From: Himantopus leucocephalus
Lineage: Eukaryota; Chordata; Aves; Charadriiformes; Recurvirostridae
Direction of reading: 5' to 3'
Length of the DNA stretch: 64,000 bases
Assembly (NCBI GenBank): GCA_003993805.1
Contig: RSEF01000003.1
Location: forward strand, 42,901,415-42,965,414
The notes beneath the pieces are model-generated. The model had not been told where the DNA came from and did no database searches. It saw nothing but the letters and a program-made list of their open reading frames with translations. Positions 36,301-50,017 of the stretch are shown here, piece by piece. Made by a program: the position numbers and the translations under genes. Within the stretch, counting starts at the first letter, position 1, and each line of letters opens with the position of its first letter.

Positions 36301-39300
36301 TGCCAGATGGGGAAATGAGTGTATCTGTGTCCCCACCAGGAGCTTGGAACTACTGCACCATAGCTGCCAGTTTGAAAAGGAGCACCATGGTGGCCACCTG
36401 GAAACTTCTATTTTCCCCTTGGCAGTATTGCTCAGACAGTGGCTTGTGGCTGAGTCCTGCATCGGGCACTGCTGCAGCATTTGGAGGCAAAGGCGAGTGA
36501 ACAGCAGTGCTCCTGGGGAATGCAGGTAGATGAGCTCCCCAAGAAACCTCAACAGGAACTTAAATTGTCTGTTTGATCCTTTTCCCCTACAAACTCTGGA
36601 GAACCATAACTTATACCGATCTGTGGTGATGCAGACGTTAGGGGGCTGTTGTGGAAAGGGCTTGGACATGAATATCACATGACTGGACACACTGCATACA
36701 ATAATAGTCCATATACTCTCTTTCCACTGAACTACACTGGAGCTATTGTTACTGTCTTGCTGAGCATCTGACTGAACATGTACAACAAACATTGATGAGA
36801 ATTACTTTTGACCGCTTGTGTAACCACATATAATTTTACTTGTGTTTTCAACTAACTCTCTTATCAGGATGAAAATTAGTAGAAAGTGCTGTACAAAATG
36901 GCTGAATAAATTTTTGTAGCCAATAATTGACATCTGATACCAAGTTTTCCTCAGGAAAGGAGCTGGAATGCTCGAGCTAAGTAAAAGTTATTTTGAGATA
37001 TAATCACAGAAAGTGTAATGCCACGGTCAGGAAATGAGTACAGAGAGAATCCAGCAGCTTGTCAGGTCACGGTAATTGTATAATGTGATATTTACAATGA
37101 ATGCATTTAAAGGCAAATATTAATGGACTCCTCTGATAAAAGATCAACTTTATTTTTCAGTCAAAGCACAGACTTGCAAGCAGTGTAAACCAAAACTATT
37201 TGTAAGTGTAATTAATACACTTGTGGGAAAACCAAGCATTTTCTGTAATAAAAATAGCCAACAAAATACCTAGTGGAATAAAAACTGATGAGCTATGTGA
37301 TATTTTATACCTCATTAATGTTTTGGTAGATAGTCATAGCTTCATTCAAAATGAGTAATATGCACTTTGTTTTCTATTTGTTGCCAGTGTAAAATAATTC
37401 AAAAGAAAATCCGGAATACCCTGGGCTGTGAAGTGTGCACAGTGCTAAGATGAGCTAATGAGAACATCCTGCACCTAAAAAAAGAAAGAACAGTCTTCTG
37501 CGCATCAGGAATAACAAAAGGAGCGAGAGCTATGATCGTTATATTAAACCATGCAGCCACTTACTAAGTGCTAATCAATAGAGATAGATTTAGAAACAAA
37601 TGTAAGTCATTTCCAGTAACAGAAGTAAGCAGAGGGCTCGGAAATAGCATAGCAACAAACCTGCTCTGCCTGGAGGAAGCCATTTCCATCACTCAGGCTC
37701 CATTGTCGTCAGCTGTCACACACACAGGCTGTGGAGATGGTACCGTTTTGGTGCTGAGTGCGTGCAGCATTTAGGCTTTTCTGTTCCCAAATTACACATA
37801 CTTGCAATCTGGTCTGAGCAGAAGCATTTGTTTAAAATTGTACTCGTGGTCAGATTTATGTCCTGCCTGGACTGGAGCCAGCAAGCGACACACTGACTTT
37901 GCACACCATGCATATAGACTTGAAAGCCTGATGCTCTCACTTTCTGCCAGAAGAGCACTGCCGGACTTTAAGGTGCTGCAGACTGCTGGACCTTCATTAA
38001 GTGGTTGTGCTTAGGCACACCTTCAGGGTGAGTAGGGTCTGGCTTTGGACCTCTGCACTACGGCTCAACATGTGGTTCCTCTACCCGCAACAGTCACCTA
38101 CCTGAGAGAGGAGACCCCCACTTTGCACCCCGGTACAACTGCATGGGCCCTGGGACTTCCCAGTTGCCTAAGTACACCCTGTCCCAGATTTCCAACTGTA
38201 TGGACTCTCTGTTTTCCCATTCCATAGGCAAACAATAGATCAAGAAGTTAGAAGAAAATAGGCTTGCACAAGTTTCTGACAGACCTGTGTATACCTTAGA
38301 CAGCACCTGATACACAGCTCTAGATTACCCTCACAGCCCAGTTCTTCTCATGAACCTGGGTTTTCTTTGGTTCATATCAGTCCTGTAGTGAGCCCATGAG
38401 AGTTCTTTTCCTTCTTCAGTTTAAGGCAGTTGCCTTGACTTCTTCTGTGATCAGTGGGGAGAGAGGAAGAGGGGCATTTTCAGGGGCCAGTTCACCCCGC
38501 TTATGCGGCATCCCTGTGTTAGGATGGACTGATTTGTCTTCTGGAGGTTCCTATCTCTCCCCACTGACCATATAACAATTTTGGTTTAGACTGCATTTCT
38601 AATTTATTTGGAGGAGAAGTTAGATGAGACAAACTTCATGCCTCATCTGCTTATTACAGATGTCCAACTTCCAAGCAAAACTCTAAAGAGTCATCACAAA
38701 CTTTATGAATTCCCAGGCAGATGTACGAACAGATTTCCTGCTCATTTTATCACATAGAGATACTACAGAACCAATGCAGGAATCGGTTTAGGTTTCTGTG
38801 TCATACAGAAAATTCCATTACAGTATTCCATAGCCTCCTGTGCCAGGTTTTGTCTCCTTGAAACTGAGAAGCAGCTTTCTCTTGGTATAAGAATAGGAAG
38901 GCCTTTTACGTCTGGAGAATTTCCAAGAGCTTGCCAAAACTGAGAAGTCAAATTAAATAGCGATTACATGTTTTCAGCAACATTGCACTGGTGGTGGCCC
39001 ATATCTTCTTCCTTCACACAAGCTGCTCCTTGCACAGAGATTACCTGAGTTACCCCTCAGACTACTACAAATTTGGAGCAAATCCTCTGAAGTTAAGGTG
39101 GTATAGGTCTGGTGCCTATAAATGCAGACTCAAGTACAATACCACTGTGCTTAGCCGGCACCTGTGTTGTTCAGCGAGTGTATGGTAAACTTTGCTTTCA
39201 TGGAGAGGCTTAAGAGACTGACATGCAGATTGAAATTAAAATGGATGGCACTGCCATCTTGCCATCTTGCAGATGCACATCCCCCTCCTCCCTTGTGTTG

Positions 39301-40411
39301 GCACAGTACTCGTGCCAAGTACGCGTTTGTGCCATCAAACAGGTCAGCAAGCTGATCTGGTTGAAAACTTGCCCTAGAAAAATAGCAGATTGTTTTTCAG
39401 CTGGGTCAGTGTGCTGATCCAGCTGACTGCAAGATCAGACAAGCAGGAGCACTCCCTTTCCAGCACCTGGGCTTAGTGAAACTGTGCCCTGAGATGTAGC
39501 TGTGACTACGCAGAAAGTAAAAAATGAACTTGACCAGCAAATTTTTGAGGCAAATCCCAAGACCATATTGTACTGACAGGAGAAGCCATAAAGGTAATTG
39601 AGTATATTAAGGCTAATGGGTAAATTGGCATGGCAATATGTGGCAGAGAGGCTTGAAGAAGCAGACTAAAACAGCGATTCTTCATGAGAAACACAAATAT
39701 TACGTTGACAGCTCAGGTCGGTGCATCAAGGGTTAGTGACTTCTCAGTTCTGGCTGTGCTTTTAGCACCTGGCTGCTGCCAGGACATTCACAGCACACAG
39801 GCCGATCACTGTCTTAAAGGGTTCGTGGCTCTGAATCTCTTCCCATTTAGCTGAAACCAGCACACCAGTGATAGCCATGAGAGACTTGGTGCCTGTGCAG
39901 TTAGGATCACTCACATTTAGATCAAGTAATTTGTTATTTTAGAACAAATGTAATTTCTTTATTGTGACTAGAATAAGGAGATCCTGGCCTTGCTGGCCTT
40001 GGAGATGGAAATTCAAAAGGAGGCATCTAAAATTGTAGGCTCAGAGATGTATGTGCAGATTTTGAATTGCATGGTTTCATCACCCTTTTTTTTTATTGTG
40101 CTTAGAGAAATAATATCAATTGGAGAACAGAAACATTTTTTAAAAAAAATGAGCTCAGATTTGCTCATTGAAAGTTTTTTTGGCAGAACAGGGCAGAGTT
40201 TTGAGTTCTTCACACAGTCATCTCTGTTCATGAATGTGGCCTCAAGGCTGAACTGTTCCCTTTTTATATGCCTATATACAATACTCAAGCAAACACAATG
40301 GAAGGGCATATTGGAAAGCTTTTAGCTTCTTGCACCACTTAGCGCAACCTTTTTAGCTGTCTGCATTGTTTACTCATCCTCCTGCACCACTGACAGTAAA
40401 AGCCTGCACGA

Positions 40412-40484
40412 GTTTCTTTTTGTCTTTCTTTCTTTCTTTCCCTTCCTTTTCTTTTTTTTTTTGTTTTTCTTCTTTTCTCTCCAG
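40412..40484 (+). repeat. (CTTT)n pyrimidine tract ending in CTCCAG
   Basis: A 70-bp C/T-rich run, including TTTC tetranucleotide repeats and T-runs, ends in a textbook 3' splice-site sequence (TTTTCTCTCCAG at 40473-40484). It may be only a degenerate microsatellite. An open frame continues downstream to 40752, but nothing in it is recognisable. Confidence 0.7.
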
Positions 40485-41299
40485 CAGCACTGCAGATACA
40501 GTAGCACAACCGACTCGAAGAAAAACAAACCAAAGCAACCTCCAAATTCCAAACCTCTGCAGGACAGGCAGCTTGTGTGAAGCTGAAAAGGAGCCAGAGC
40601 ATACCAGCAAGGAAGCTGTGATTTCATCCAGCAGCCTGACAGAAACTCCGAGGCTCTACTGCAGCAGTTTGTGCAGACGCAGCAGCATCCCTCTGACCGG
40701 GCCAGTGTCAAGTGCTAGCAGAAGAGTCCCCAGAAGAAGGATGCCCATGTAACTCTGTGTCACTGCCCCCTTGCTTTTTAGTTGCAACTCTCTGAGGAAA
40801 CCAGGTATGCTCTACAGGTTTTTAAACAGTTTTTATTCCTTAGGATGATGCCTAATTTCCAAGGGAAGTGTAAGCTGCATGGAAATGGGGAAGATTGATG
40901 AAAGAAAGGTCCCCAAGGAGGGTCATTCCCCTTGCCATGGAGTTGTGGTAGACAGGTTTCTTGTGGGAGGAGATGCAGGAAAATTAGCCTGAGCGGAGGT
41001 GGCTGGGGCATTTGCCTGGGGTGCAGGTGGGCAGGGAGGTTTCTGGCGAGGTCTGCAGCCCAGTGGTGGGCATCCTGAGAGGCTCCATGTTTGCCATAAG
41101 GGCGTGAGGGCTCAGGGGTGAGTAGCAGCTCTCACGCATGTTTTGGCGCTTGTCTGGGGACTGATTGGAACTGGGGACTGATATTTGTGGTTTGGTATCT
41201 GTGTGTCAGGTCAGCAGGCAGGAGAGCACTGCTGGCCAGGTGGGGGACAAGGTTTAGGATGGCGTGTGCTGGGTTGGGGAAATACTGACAATTATAGCA

Positions 41300-41388
41300 A
41301 ACCCATTTGCACCAGTGTTACTCCGGGGTGACTCTGCTGAAAGCAGTAGAGTAATGCTGACAAAACCATGAACAGGATTTGGCCTTAT
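41300..41388. mobile_element. Fossil palindromic amniote repeat
   Basis: The order ATTTGCACCAGTGTTACTCC, GACTCTGCTGAAAGCAGTAGAG, GGATTTGGCCTTA resembles a widespread old element in turtle, crocodile and bird genomes whose arms read close to GATTTACACCAGTGTAACT and AGAATTTGGCC around a CATTGACTTCAATGGAG-like centre. Recognised from memory of the pattern; the family name is not certain. Confidence 0.4.
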
Positions 41389-43639
41389 AATGTGAAAATG
41401 AGAAGATTTGGCAGAGAGCCTGGAGGGGTGCTGGGAGCTAGTCTCTGAATGTATCAATGCATGTGTTTCTAAAAAAAAAGTCTGTGCTGGTTGCTGGATA
41501 GATGTCTGAAGCCCTCCGAGCATGCATCACCTTTCATAGGAAACAAAGAGGCTGCCGTGTTTCAGACAGCCTCCCCACTGAATTATTCAATGCCACTAAA
41601 TAACTACAGAGCTCCACTGAGTTACATAAAACTGCAAAACCGGCTCCCTCCCTTGCCTTGAATCGATGCTATTTTCTCCTTCCGAATGCTACATTATAGC
41701 ATCAAATGAGTGGCTTGGAGCAATGCTGGAGACACTTGGAGAAAGAACAGAAAACATAGTAAGATGAGCATGGAGGGGAACTGACATGACACTATCAAAA
41801 AGGTTCAGACCGAAGCACAGACTGCTGCTAGTCGTGGGGAAATGACAGCGTCTGAAATAGAGCGTGCTTTGTGCCCCGTTGTGTCTTCAGAGCTACTGCC
41901 TGTCCAAAAATGCTAATCTGGAGACAGCACCAGCTAAAGAAAAGCAGAAAAGCACAAAGGCTGAGTGTTGTTACAGTGACTACTTCATGTGCTGGGTTTA
42001 TTCCAAAGCAGGCGATGCAAACCTCACATACCATCCACGCCAGTTCTCTTGCACCCTTTCGCTTGCTCAGCAGCATCATTCTTCTTGTCAGAACCCCCCG
42101 CACTGTGCCAGAGCTGATACTGGTATAGGTACCAACAGGGAAGCAAATGCCTTTGAATGTCCATTCTCTGGAGCTGCTGAGCTGGGGGGGGAGCAGTTTG
42201 TCCCCATTAGAGCAGCCCTAGGGACACGTCCCGTTTGCAATGCTGACACAAGCTCCCATGAACACCGTGACAGGTGGGGAACAGGCACTGAACCAGCCCC
42301 TTGCCTCCCCCCTGACACCACGCCAGTACCTCCTGCATGGGGACACAGGCAGCCGCGAGCCCCCCAGTGCCGGAGGAGTATTTGAGAGCAGCCCCGTGAT
42401 TGCTCTGTGTCTGCTTTACCGGCAGCTGAGGAGCACCCTGAATGCTCCTTGGCATTCCATGCATGAAGGTGGGTTACTGCTTCTGAAGATGGAGACATGC
42501 AGTGCTCAAATCAGTTAAAAAGTCTGCAAGCACTGAACATTTACCTTTGCTGAATTACCTTTCCTTTTCCAGCAAAGATAATTCACTAAGAAATTCATGG
42601 CTGGACTGGAAACAAAACTGTTAGATTGCTAATCAGAAATCACAGGGAGAAATGCAATGTAAGTCCCACGCAGGAGCTGAAATTTTTTAAACAAGTTTGT
42701 TTGTTTGTTGTTATTTAGAGTTAATATATTTGTAAAAATCATGGTCAGTTTGCCAGAAAATGATTATGTTTATCTCATAATTTATTCATAGTGTTGTGAT
42801 TAACAACTTTGTGTTGTTGGTCTGGCTTATCTTTTTCCTTTTTTTTAAAAAACAAAAAAACTCTGTACAGAGTGACATAATTTTTTGTTAAAGACACAGT
42901 TTTGCCGCTGAATCTTTCTAATGCTACATTGACTATAATGAAACTCATGAAATTTAGAAAGGCCAGGCTTTAAAAAAAAAGAAATACAGATTGTCACAAC
43001 AAACGCGTTATGTTTATATTTTGATATCTGACCTGGAGTGATCATAAAGAATTGCAGAAACATTGAACAAATTGCTAGAAACCATAGTATGTAATCTAAT
43101 CAACATGAACAAATGTGATATAATGAGGAAAAATCAGTATAGCTTTTGTAGAAAAAATATCTGACAGCTCTACTGGAGTTATTTGGGAGGAGGGAGGGGA
43201 AGAGAGTCACCAGTGAAGTCTCAGAAATCTGCCCCTGGGCTTGTGTTGTTTGACACAGAAGTTACCTGGAAAAAGAAGTGTAGCTGGAAGTGAGAGAGTT
43301 TCCTGCTCTAAGTTACTCTAGGCAGCAAAAATGAAAGTCAGCTGGGAAAAGGATTTCAAGCTATGAGTTATTGGCTTAAAATGGCACAAAAAGATCAATG
43401 TTGATAGCAGCAAAGGAATGCACCCCAGTCAAACAATGCTAACTTTGCATGCAGAGAGAGCAGTGCTGAATTTTCTCCTCGTACTTGGGCAGAAGAAATC
43501 CCTGAGTTACAGCACACACAGTTTTATGAAGTTGTCAGCCCGGTGCTCAGTGATAGAGGAAGAAAGTGAGTATAACACTAGGAATTATTAAGGAAAGAAC
43601 AGAGAGGAAAACATAAGCATAGTAGCAGGAAATTTATGA

Positions 43640-44228
43640 ATACACATCTTGAATATTGTCTGCAGCTCTATTTCTCTCATGCTAAAAGGAACAAGAAAAG
43701 ATTCAAAGAAGGGTAAGAAAGCTGAAGCAACTGGGACACAGCAAATGATTAAATAGTCCTGGACTCTTCAGAGTGGAACAAAAGGAGCAGAGGAGAGATT
43801 TGACAATGAATCTTGAAACCATGAGCAGCATACAGAGAGGGACTAGAGAGTGATTATTCCCTGTTTCATAAAGCAGAAGAGCTAAAGGAAACCAAGAAAA
43901 ATGGGCAGGTAAAAGGTCCAAAACAAACAAAAAGAGGCATTTTTTAGCTAGCTGTGTAACTGAACTTTGAAACTTTGTGGATGCCAAAGGCTTATGTGGA
44001 CTCACACAGCTACTAGCCAAGTCAATGGAAGAAAAATTAATCAAAGTCCATAAACCAGGAGGATAGCACATGTGTCTCGGGAGGTTATTGAGCTGTCAAC
44101 CACCGTGAGCTGGAACAGGCACTAAGTGTCACCATACGCTTGTCCTGTTCATGTATCTTTCTGCTGGCAACCGCAACTGGTGCTGGGCTGAATGGCTCTT
44201 TGGTCTGACTCAGTCTGGCCATTTTGGG
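43640..44228 (+). mobile_element. Ancient CR1 LINE relic with 3' UTR
   Basis: Diverged remains of the CR1 ORF2 C-terminus run from TCTTGAATATTGTCTGCAGC (family: CTTGAGTACTGTGTCCAG) through AGATTCAAAGAAGGG, CTGGACTCTTCAGAG and AAACAAACAAAAAGAGGCAT. They are followed by the characteristic old 3' UTR GCTGGGCTGAATGGCTCTTT and GGTCTGACTCAGTCTGGCC. The reading frame is broken throughout. A 122-codon minus-strand open frame over part of it is only its antisense. Confidence 0.75.
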
Positions 44229-47200
44229 GACATGACTGGAATCCAGCAGGAAACTGAAACAGTGAAAAAGCCATGGAGATATCTGTACTGGAACAAAACC
44301 AAAGTGTCCCCCTGTCAAACTAAAGAGCAATGAAGAAAGGTTAGCTGTCATAAGAATAACGAGCAGTATCAGACTGTTTCAAGTGTGTCCAGGCAAAATG
44401 AGTAAAGTGAGTTTGTTTTCTTGGAAAAGGGAAAAGGAGATACATGCCAGGAGGGGGAGGAACAGGGTGAAAGGATTCAACATGAAAGCTTGCCTAAGCT
44501 TTATCTACACAAATATAAATGACTATCCAACTACCATACAGTCAATGCTGTTTGGACCTGCAGTTCCCAGACCTACCACTCTGACGACATGCTCCTATAA
44601 AAGATAGATTGTTATCCTGACAAATTCTTGGGGATAACCTTTATTAGGGTATGAATGGATCAGGAAGTTATGACAAAAACATGCATATGGCAACAAGGTC
44701 ATGCTTGTCGTGCTTTTGTGAATTACCTAATCTCAGTTTTGTTTTCTTTTTATAAAATATCCACCCATCCTAAACTTTTCAGTCCAATCTTAATTTCATA
44801 TTTTAAGAAGGGCAGGGCAAAAATTCAGAAATAGTGTATAAGTGGAGAAAATTAAAATCTACTAGGACTTTTCCTACGAAGCAGTACTAATAAGAAATTT
44901 TTAAAAAATAATATGTCTTTCCATGAATTAGCTAATTTCATAGTGTTTATTGGAAAAAGATAAAGTATTTGCTATTGTCAACTGCAGATACGCTTTTTGC
45001 AGTGGATTAGGAAGATAAGGAGGTCTAGTATTTTCGCATGGGTAGTAGACCCAGCTAAAGACAGTGATGAGCCTAATAAGGAGATGTGAAAACTGCAGCC
45101 TGACATGCCTTTATTGAGATTTCACCTCTTGAACTGGCTCAGTTCAAGAACACATCCTTAGCTTGATTATTTACTGTAGAACAGGGACAAGACTTTAGAC
45201 ATTGTTACAGACACATGACAATGAGTACCTGTAAGAGACTATGACTGGGTGTAATTCACACGTTTGAGAGCCATGAGAAGCTGCAAATTAAAGCTCAAAG
45301 TCCTATATATAGGTTTTTATACCATTTGCATTTCTCATTAGGCTTTTCTCATTCTTTGTAGTGGGAATTAGTCTAGCTGCAATCATTTCTATAGAAGTTG
45401 ACTTCAGTCAGGTTTTGTTAGTTCATCCAAACTCACTGCTCTAAAGGCAATTTCATTCTATTTCAGCATACATTGCAACTAGTGATTTACCTCAACTGCT
45501 TTTGAGTAAACTTTAAACTGGAGGAATTCCTTCTAAATGGGAAAGGCAAGGCTAGTTAAAGTAGACTCGCTTATTCAAAACTGATAATGCAAGTCTTTTT
45601 GAATTCTGTCATCTAGATTAGACATTGGACAAAACTAGGGGCCATACAATGTGTGACAGCCAAGCTATCTGGCTACCTGCTCTTCTGTTCTGGAAACGGG
45701 AACTAGAACCATCAGTAAATACATCCTTACAACAGTGTGTGCTGACCAGGAATTCCTGCAATGAAAAATCAAGCACCACTGGGAATCAAGCCCTGCTTGC
45801 AGTAGGCAAGCCTAAACAAGGGTTATAGACAACCACGGAAGGCTTCCCACAACTCTTGTTCTTTAAGCTCCTTTTGGAAACATTTAACCTCATTTAATTC
45901 CCTTTGCTTTCTACCCACTGAATGATGTTTTCCTTTTCTCTTTGGTCTTTCTATACCACTGTAGTCAACTCGTCAAACATGAAGAACCCAGGCATGAAAT
46001 ATGACCAGTCTGGATGTGTTTGTCCTTGAATTTGTTCAACAACTATCTCCTCCAACATTGATCTGGAAGTACGGCTAGTCACAGACGCTTTCTTCTCATG
46101 GTATAGACAGACCCACATCTAAACTAGCATGTTATTTCAATGAATCCCTCACACCATTCATTGATTCCCTAAGCGCAAAACTATTTCACTATTTTACTGA
46201 CTCTTTCAGATGTTTTACAGTAGCATAGGGAAAAAATGGAGTACTATGCTTCCTTGGGAGAACAGACTGTTATTCATTCCCAGCTGAAAGACTGCTCATC
46301 TCAGCTGACAAAAGATATCCTTTCCAAAAACCTCTCTGATTTAAGATTGTGGGTTCAAGACAGCTCACATAGTATAGGTATTACTCCACAGTTTTTATTA
46401 TTGACTTTATTATACCATTAAAGCATCGGTAAATTTTCCTAGATAGGTAAATATTCATTTGAAAGGAGAGAGAATGAGACTGTGGAAATGGCCCACAAAA
46501 TCTGAGCCTTACATTATCTTTGTAATGCTTTCATCTGAAACTTTGATGATGGGAGTAAGATGGTGCCTTATGAAAAATGTGTAGTGGGTACTTAAGAAGT
46601 TCTGGGAACAGACAGTGGTCCATTGACCCCTAAAATTTTGGAACTGATGATCTAAATGTACTGTCTGTGAATGTTAACACCACGTACTGAAGAATTTGAG
46701 TACTGATGCGACCTATGCAGGTCTCAGTGCTGTGGGCTTGTTCTATTGGCCGAGAGAACAGTACAGAAATATCACTCATATTCTTGTTTCTTGCTTGTTT
46801 TCCATCTTACTACCTTCTGCGTGTATGCAGGAGAGAATTATTGTAGAAATTCAGGAAGACTTCTGCTGAAAAACTTTATAGATTTCAAGTGAGATTCAGA
46901 TACTGTTTGTAAAATTAGAGGGAGCTATCAATGAACCAACATTAACACAAAGAAACAGTCTTGATTTAAAGTTATTCTTGCATGAACTGGTGTCATTCTA
47001 CTCACTTTAGCAGAACTGCTGCAAATTTTTATTGACATACATGAATTCAGAAAGCATAGTACTTTACTGAAAAACTGAGATTTAAAAATGAACAACAGGC
47101 ATGCTGTCATATCTGTAGCAGGAGCTTTAATTACTATTATTAAAGAAAATTTGCATGAGCTGAGATAGGTTGCACTTTGAAGCATTCAAGACAGAAGAAT

Positions 47201-49571
47201 ATTACCATTCTGATAAAATCTTTAATTGCACCTACTGACCTTTCTCAACCATTTTTTTAGTCCAAACAGTTTATAATATTTTTCTTTTTTTTTAGCACAC
47301 ACATGGCAACTGCTTCAGTGCATTTCAATTTAGGCTATGGCTAACTTCCCTTCCACAGATTTTAAGAGATGCCTTGCAAAACTTCGCTTAGATGTGTGTA
47401 TGTGGTAGTCAGTTCTCATCTGAAAACTCTTAGTTTCAGTAAAATGTATGTTATCAATCTGAAATGCTCCTATTCTTTGCACTTTAAAAGCTAATATTCC
47501 AATGGTGAGTTGATGTACTGTTGACTGTTGCCTTCATTTTCACTGTTGCTGTTTCAGTTCTGCCATATAACCACACAAGGAAATGTATGGGCTGCTTAGT
47601 TTCACTGGTCTCCTTAAGAAAACCATAGACAACGTGTAAATGTCAAGCACAATGTTGGCTCTGTCCTACATCTGCCGCTAAGGAAAACTGGGCCGCACCA
47701 GAGGTACCAGCAAGGAGCCTTGGAGTTATTGGCAGGCAGGAGTTTCATGGGAGAGGCCAGTAGAAACCTCTGTGTTCCTGCGGCTGCCAGCATCGAGGAG
47801 GGGGACATACATGTCATCACCCTTTGGCAGATGGAAGATCTAAGAGAAAGATAAAATAGCTTTATCTCTTCTTTTTGGTAAACAGGAAGCCCTCGTTCAG
47901 AAGTAAAAGAGACTTCTCTTTCTTCTCAGCTGCAGGAAGTGGAGCGACTTCACACCAGCATTAGGGAGATTGCTTCAGAACAAGAACTCTCCGAGCCCAG
48001 GGGTGGGGTGGGAATCTTGGCTTACTTTCCTCTCCAGTAGCTAAAGTGCCAGCTGGGATAGGCCAGACCAAATCCTACCACATTCTCTGGGAGTTTAAAA
48101 TAAACTGGCTTAAAAGTAGGCTTTAGCCTGCCTGAATTAGCAACTGACTGGCTTCTAAACTCCAGGGCATCGAGTCTTCCCAAAGTCCCTAACTTCTCTC
48201 TGTGGTGACTGAAGAGACCTGGGTGCCCTTGAAGGCCACTTGTCTCTCTGAGCTGACACCTGGCCTTCCCAAGGGTGGGCACCTAACCAGGCGCATGATG
48301 TGTTGCCGGGGCTCCCAACCCTGCAGCTCCATGGCTGTGCTGTGTAACCTCACTCGGCAGCAGAGTGGCGCGTCGGGCTCCTTGCCCTTCACGGTTTTAG
48401 TGAAATATCAGTGTCACTTGTCTAAGACTTTTTTTTGAGGGATTTAAGACATTTTCAAGTGCAGAAGTGTTATCTAGGTACCTAACTTCCAGAGAAAGGC
48501 TCTTTCTTGGGGTTTGCATAGCAGGCCCTCACAGGGAAGTTGCTCTCTTGGCTTGGACCAGAGGTCCGTTTAGCCCAGTACCCGTCTGACAGGGACAGGT
48601 CGCATGAGGACCGGCCTGAATAGCAGCCAAAAGCAAGTGCCGAGGGGGAAAAAAGAAACAAACATGGCCATAAACAGATGCCATGGGAAAGAGTACGAGA
48701 AGCAGGGTGTATACAGGGAATACCCAGGCAGGAAGAAGTTTGTATTTGCAAAAGACTTAGCCGCTGTTACCTCGTGTGCATCTAAACTTACTTTGGCAGG
48801 TGGATCCTGGGATCCTGCTGTCTGAAGCATTCTCAAGATCTGGCTCCGTCCAGCCGTGTAATCCTCGCAGGCAGCCTGGCTTAAGTTTTACAAACCCGAT
48901 ATGCCGCTGAGGTAGCCAGTGGGCCCTGGGATGGTCACTGAAAGGCAGTCACGGGGTTGAAGCAAGTCCTCACCAGGGAAGGCAGCAGAGGCCAGGGAGC
49001 GGGAGGCCAATGTGCCAGGGAGAGGCGTAGGGACGTGAGACGGATGCGCTCAGCTAAGGACACTTGCGCACCCTGTCTACCTTTTCCTGATTTCAGGAAT
49101 CAGGAAGGTTATGCCAGACCTAGGCATGTACGACTACATGAAGCGTGTGCTTGTTGTTAACATGGCCTGTAACGTACTGCTGCCACTTTCAAATAATTAG
49201 TAAGTGCCCTTGGCCGTGGGAGGTGAATTCCTGGAGAGGGCGAGAGCAGTGACATGGGGTCAGGGCACATCATCGATTTATTTGCACGTGTGAACCAGCT
49301 CTGTCGGGGAGCTGATGCAGCAGCGTTCAGGGCAATCCCTTCTTCCCGGCCTCTCAGCCCCGTGCCGAAGCCCGGCTCCGCAGCCGTAAAATCTGCTCCA
49401 AGGATTTACTCAGAGCAAATACCAGAAACGGAGCGCGACCTCTCCCCCTCTCCCGCTGCTTGCAAGGCCCTCCGTGCCCGCAGCCCCTCACCGGGAAACG
49501 AGTAACACCGCACACAGCACGGCTCGGGGAGCGGGCTGCGGCGACCGGCCAGCACCAACGTGCGTGCTGGC

Positions 49572-49579
49572 TATAAATA
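49572..49579 (+). promoter_or_regulatory. TATA box at edge of orphan island
   Basis: TATAAATA in a short AT-rich pocket immediately upstream of the island core. If used on the plus strand, transcription would start near 49600-49605. There is no direct proof of use. Confidence 0.45.
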
Positions 49580-50017
49580 CGTGACACGTATGTTAAGAGC
49601 GTTTTTCAATGTTGACGTTAAAGCTTTGGGGCGGGGGGGGGTGGCGGTGGTGTGACCCGGCTGAGCCGTTCGGTGGGGAGCACTGCCCGCTGGGCTCCGG
49701 GAGCTGCGGGCGGGCGGCCCGTGTGGCAGCCGGCGGGCGCAGGCGCTGTCACCACCCGACCCCGGGAGCAAGCGGAGCCGCCGGCCCCAGGCACACCGCC
49801 GCCCTTCCAGGAGCGCCCTAGCCGCTGCCGCCGCCCCGGCCAGCCCGCTGCGGCAGCCGAGGGCCGCCGTGATACCGCCCGCCCGCCCGCCGGGGCTCGG
49901 CGGAGCGGCGGCGGCGGAGTCAGGTGGGGCGAGAGGCGGGGCGGGGCGGGCGCTGCGTTGCCCGGGCGACGGGGGCGGGCGGCGCGGCGGGGCCGGGCCG
50001 GGCCGGGCCCTCCCGCC

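Larger units (their letters stand above)
32303..49250. other. Third contig, mostly unassigned
   Basis: About 17 kb in which I cannot name any gene. It contains a possible minus-strand terminal exon at 33193-33398, a 249-codon minus-strand open frame at 36043-36792, a pyrimidine-rich tract with a good 3' splice site at 40412-40484, a fossil palindromic repeat near 41300-41388 and an ancient CR1 at 43640-44228. The stretch 37080-37380 is AT-rich with homeodomain-like TTAATG and TAATTAA words and may be conserved non-coding DNA, but this cannot be shown from one sequence. Confidence 0.6.

Noticed and set aside
43703..44071. 122-codon minus-strand frame
   Set aside because: It is the antisense of the ancient CR1 relic.
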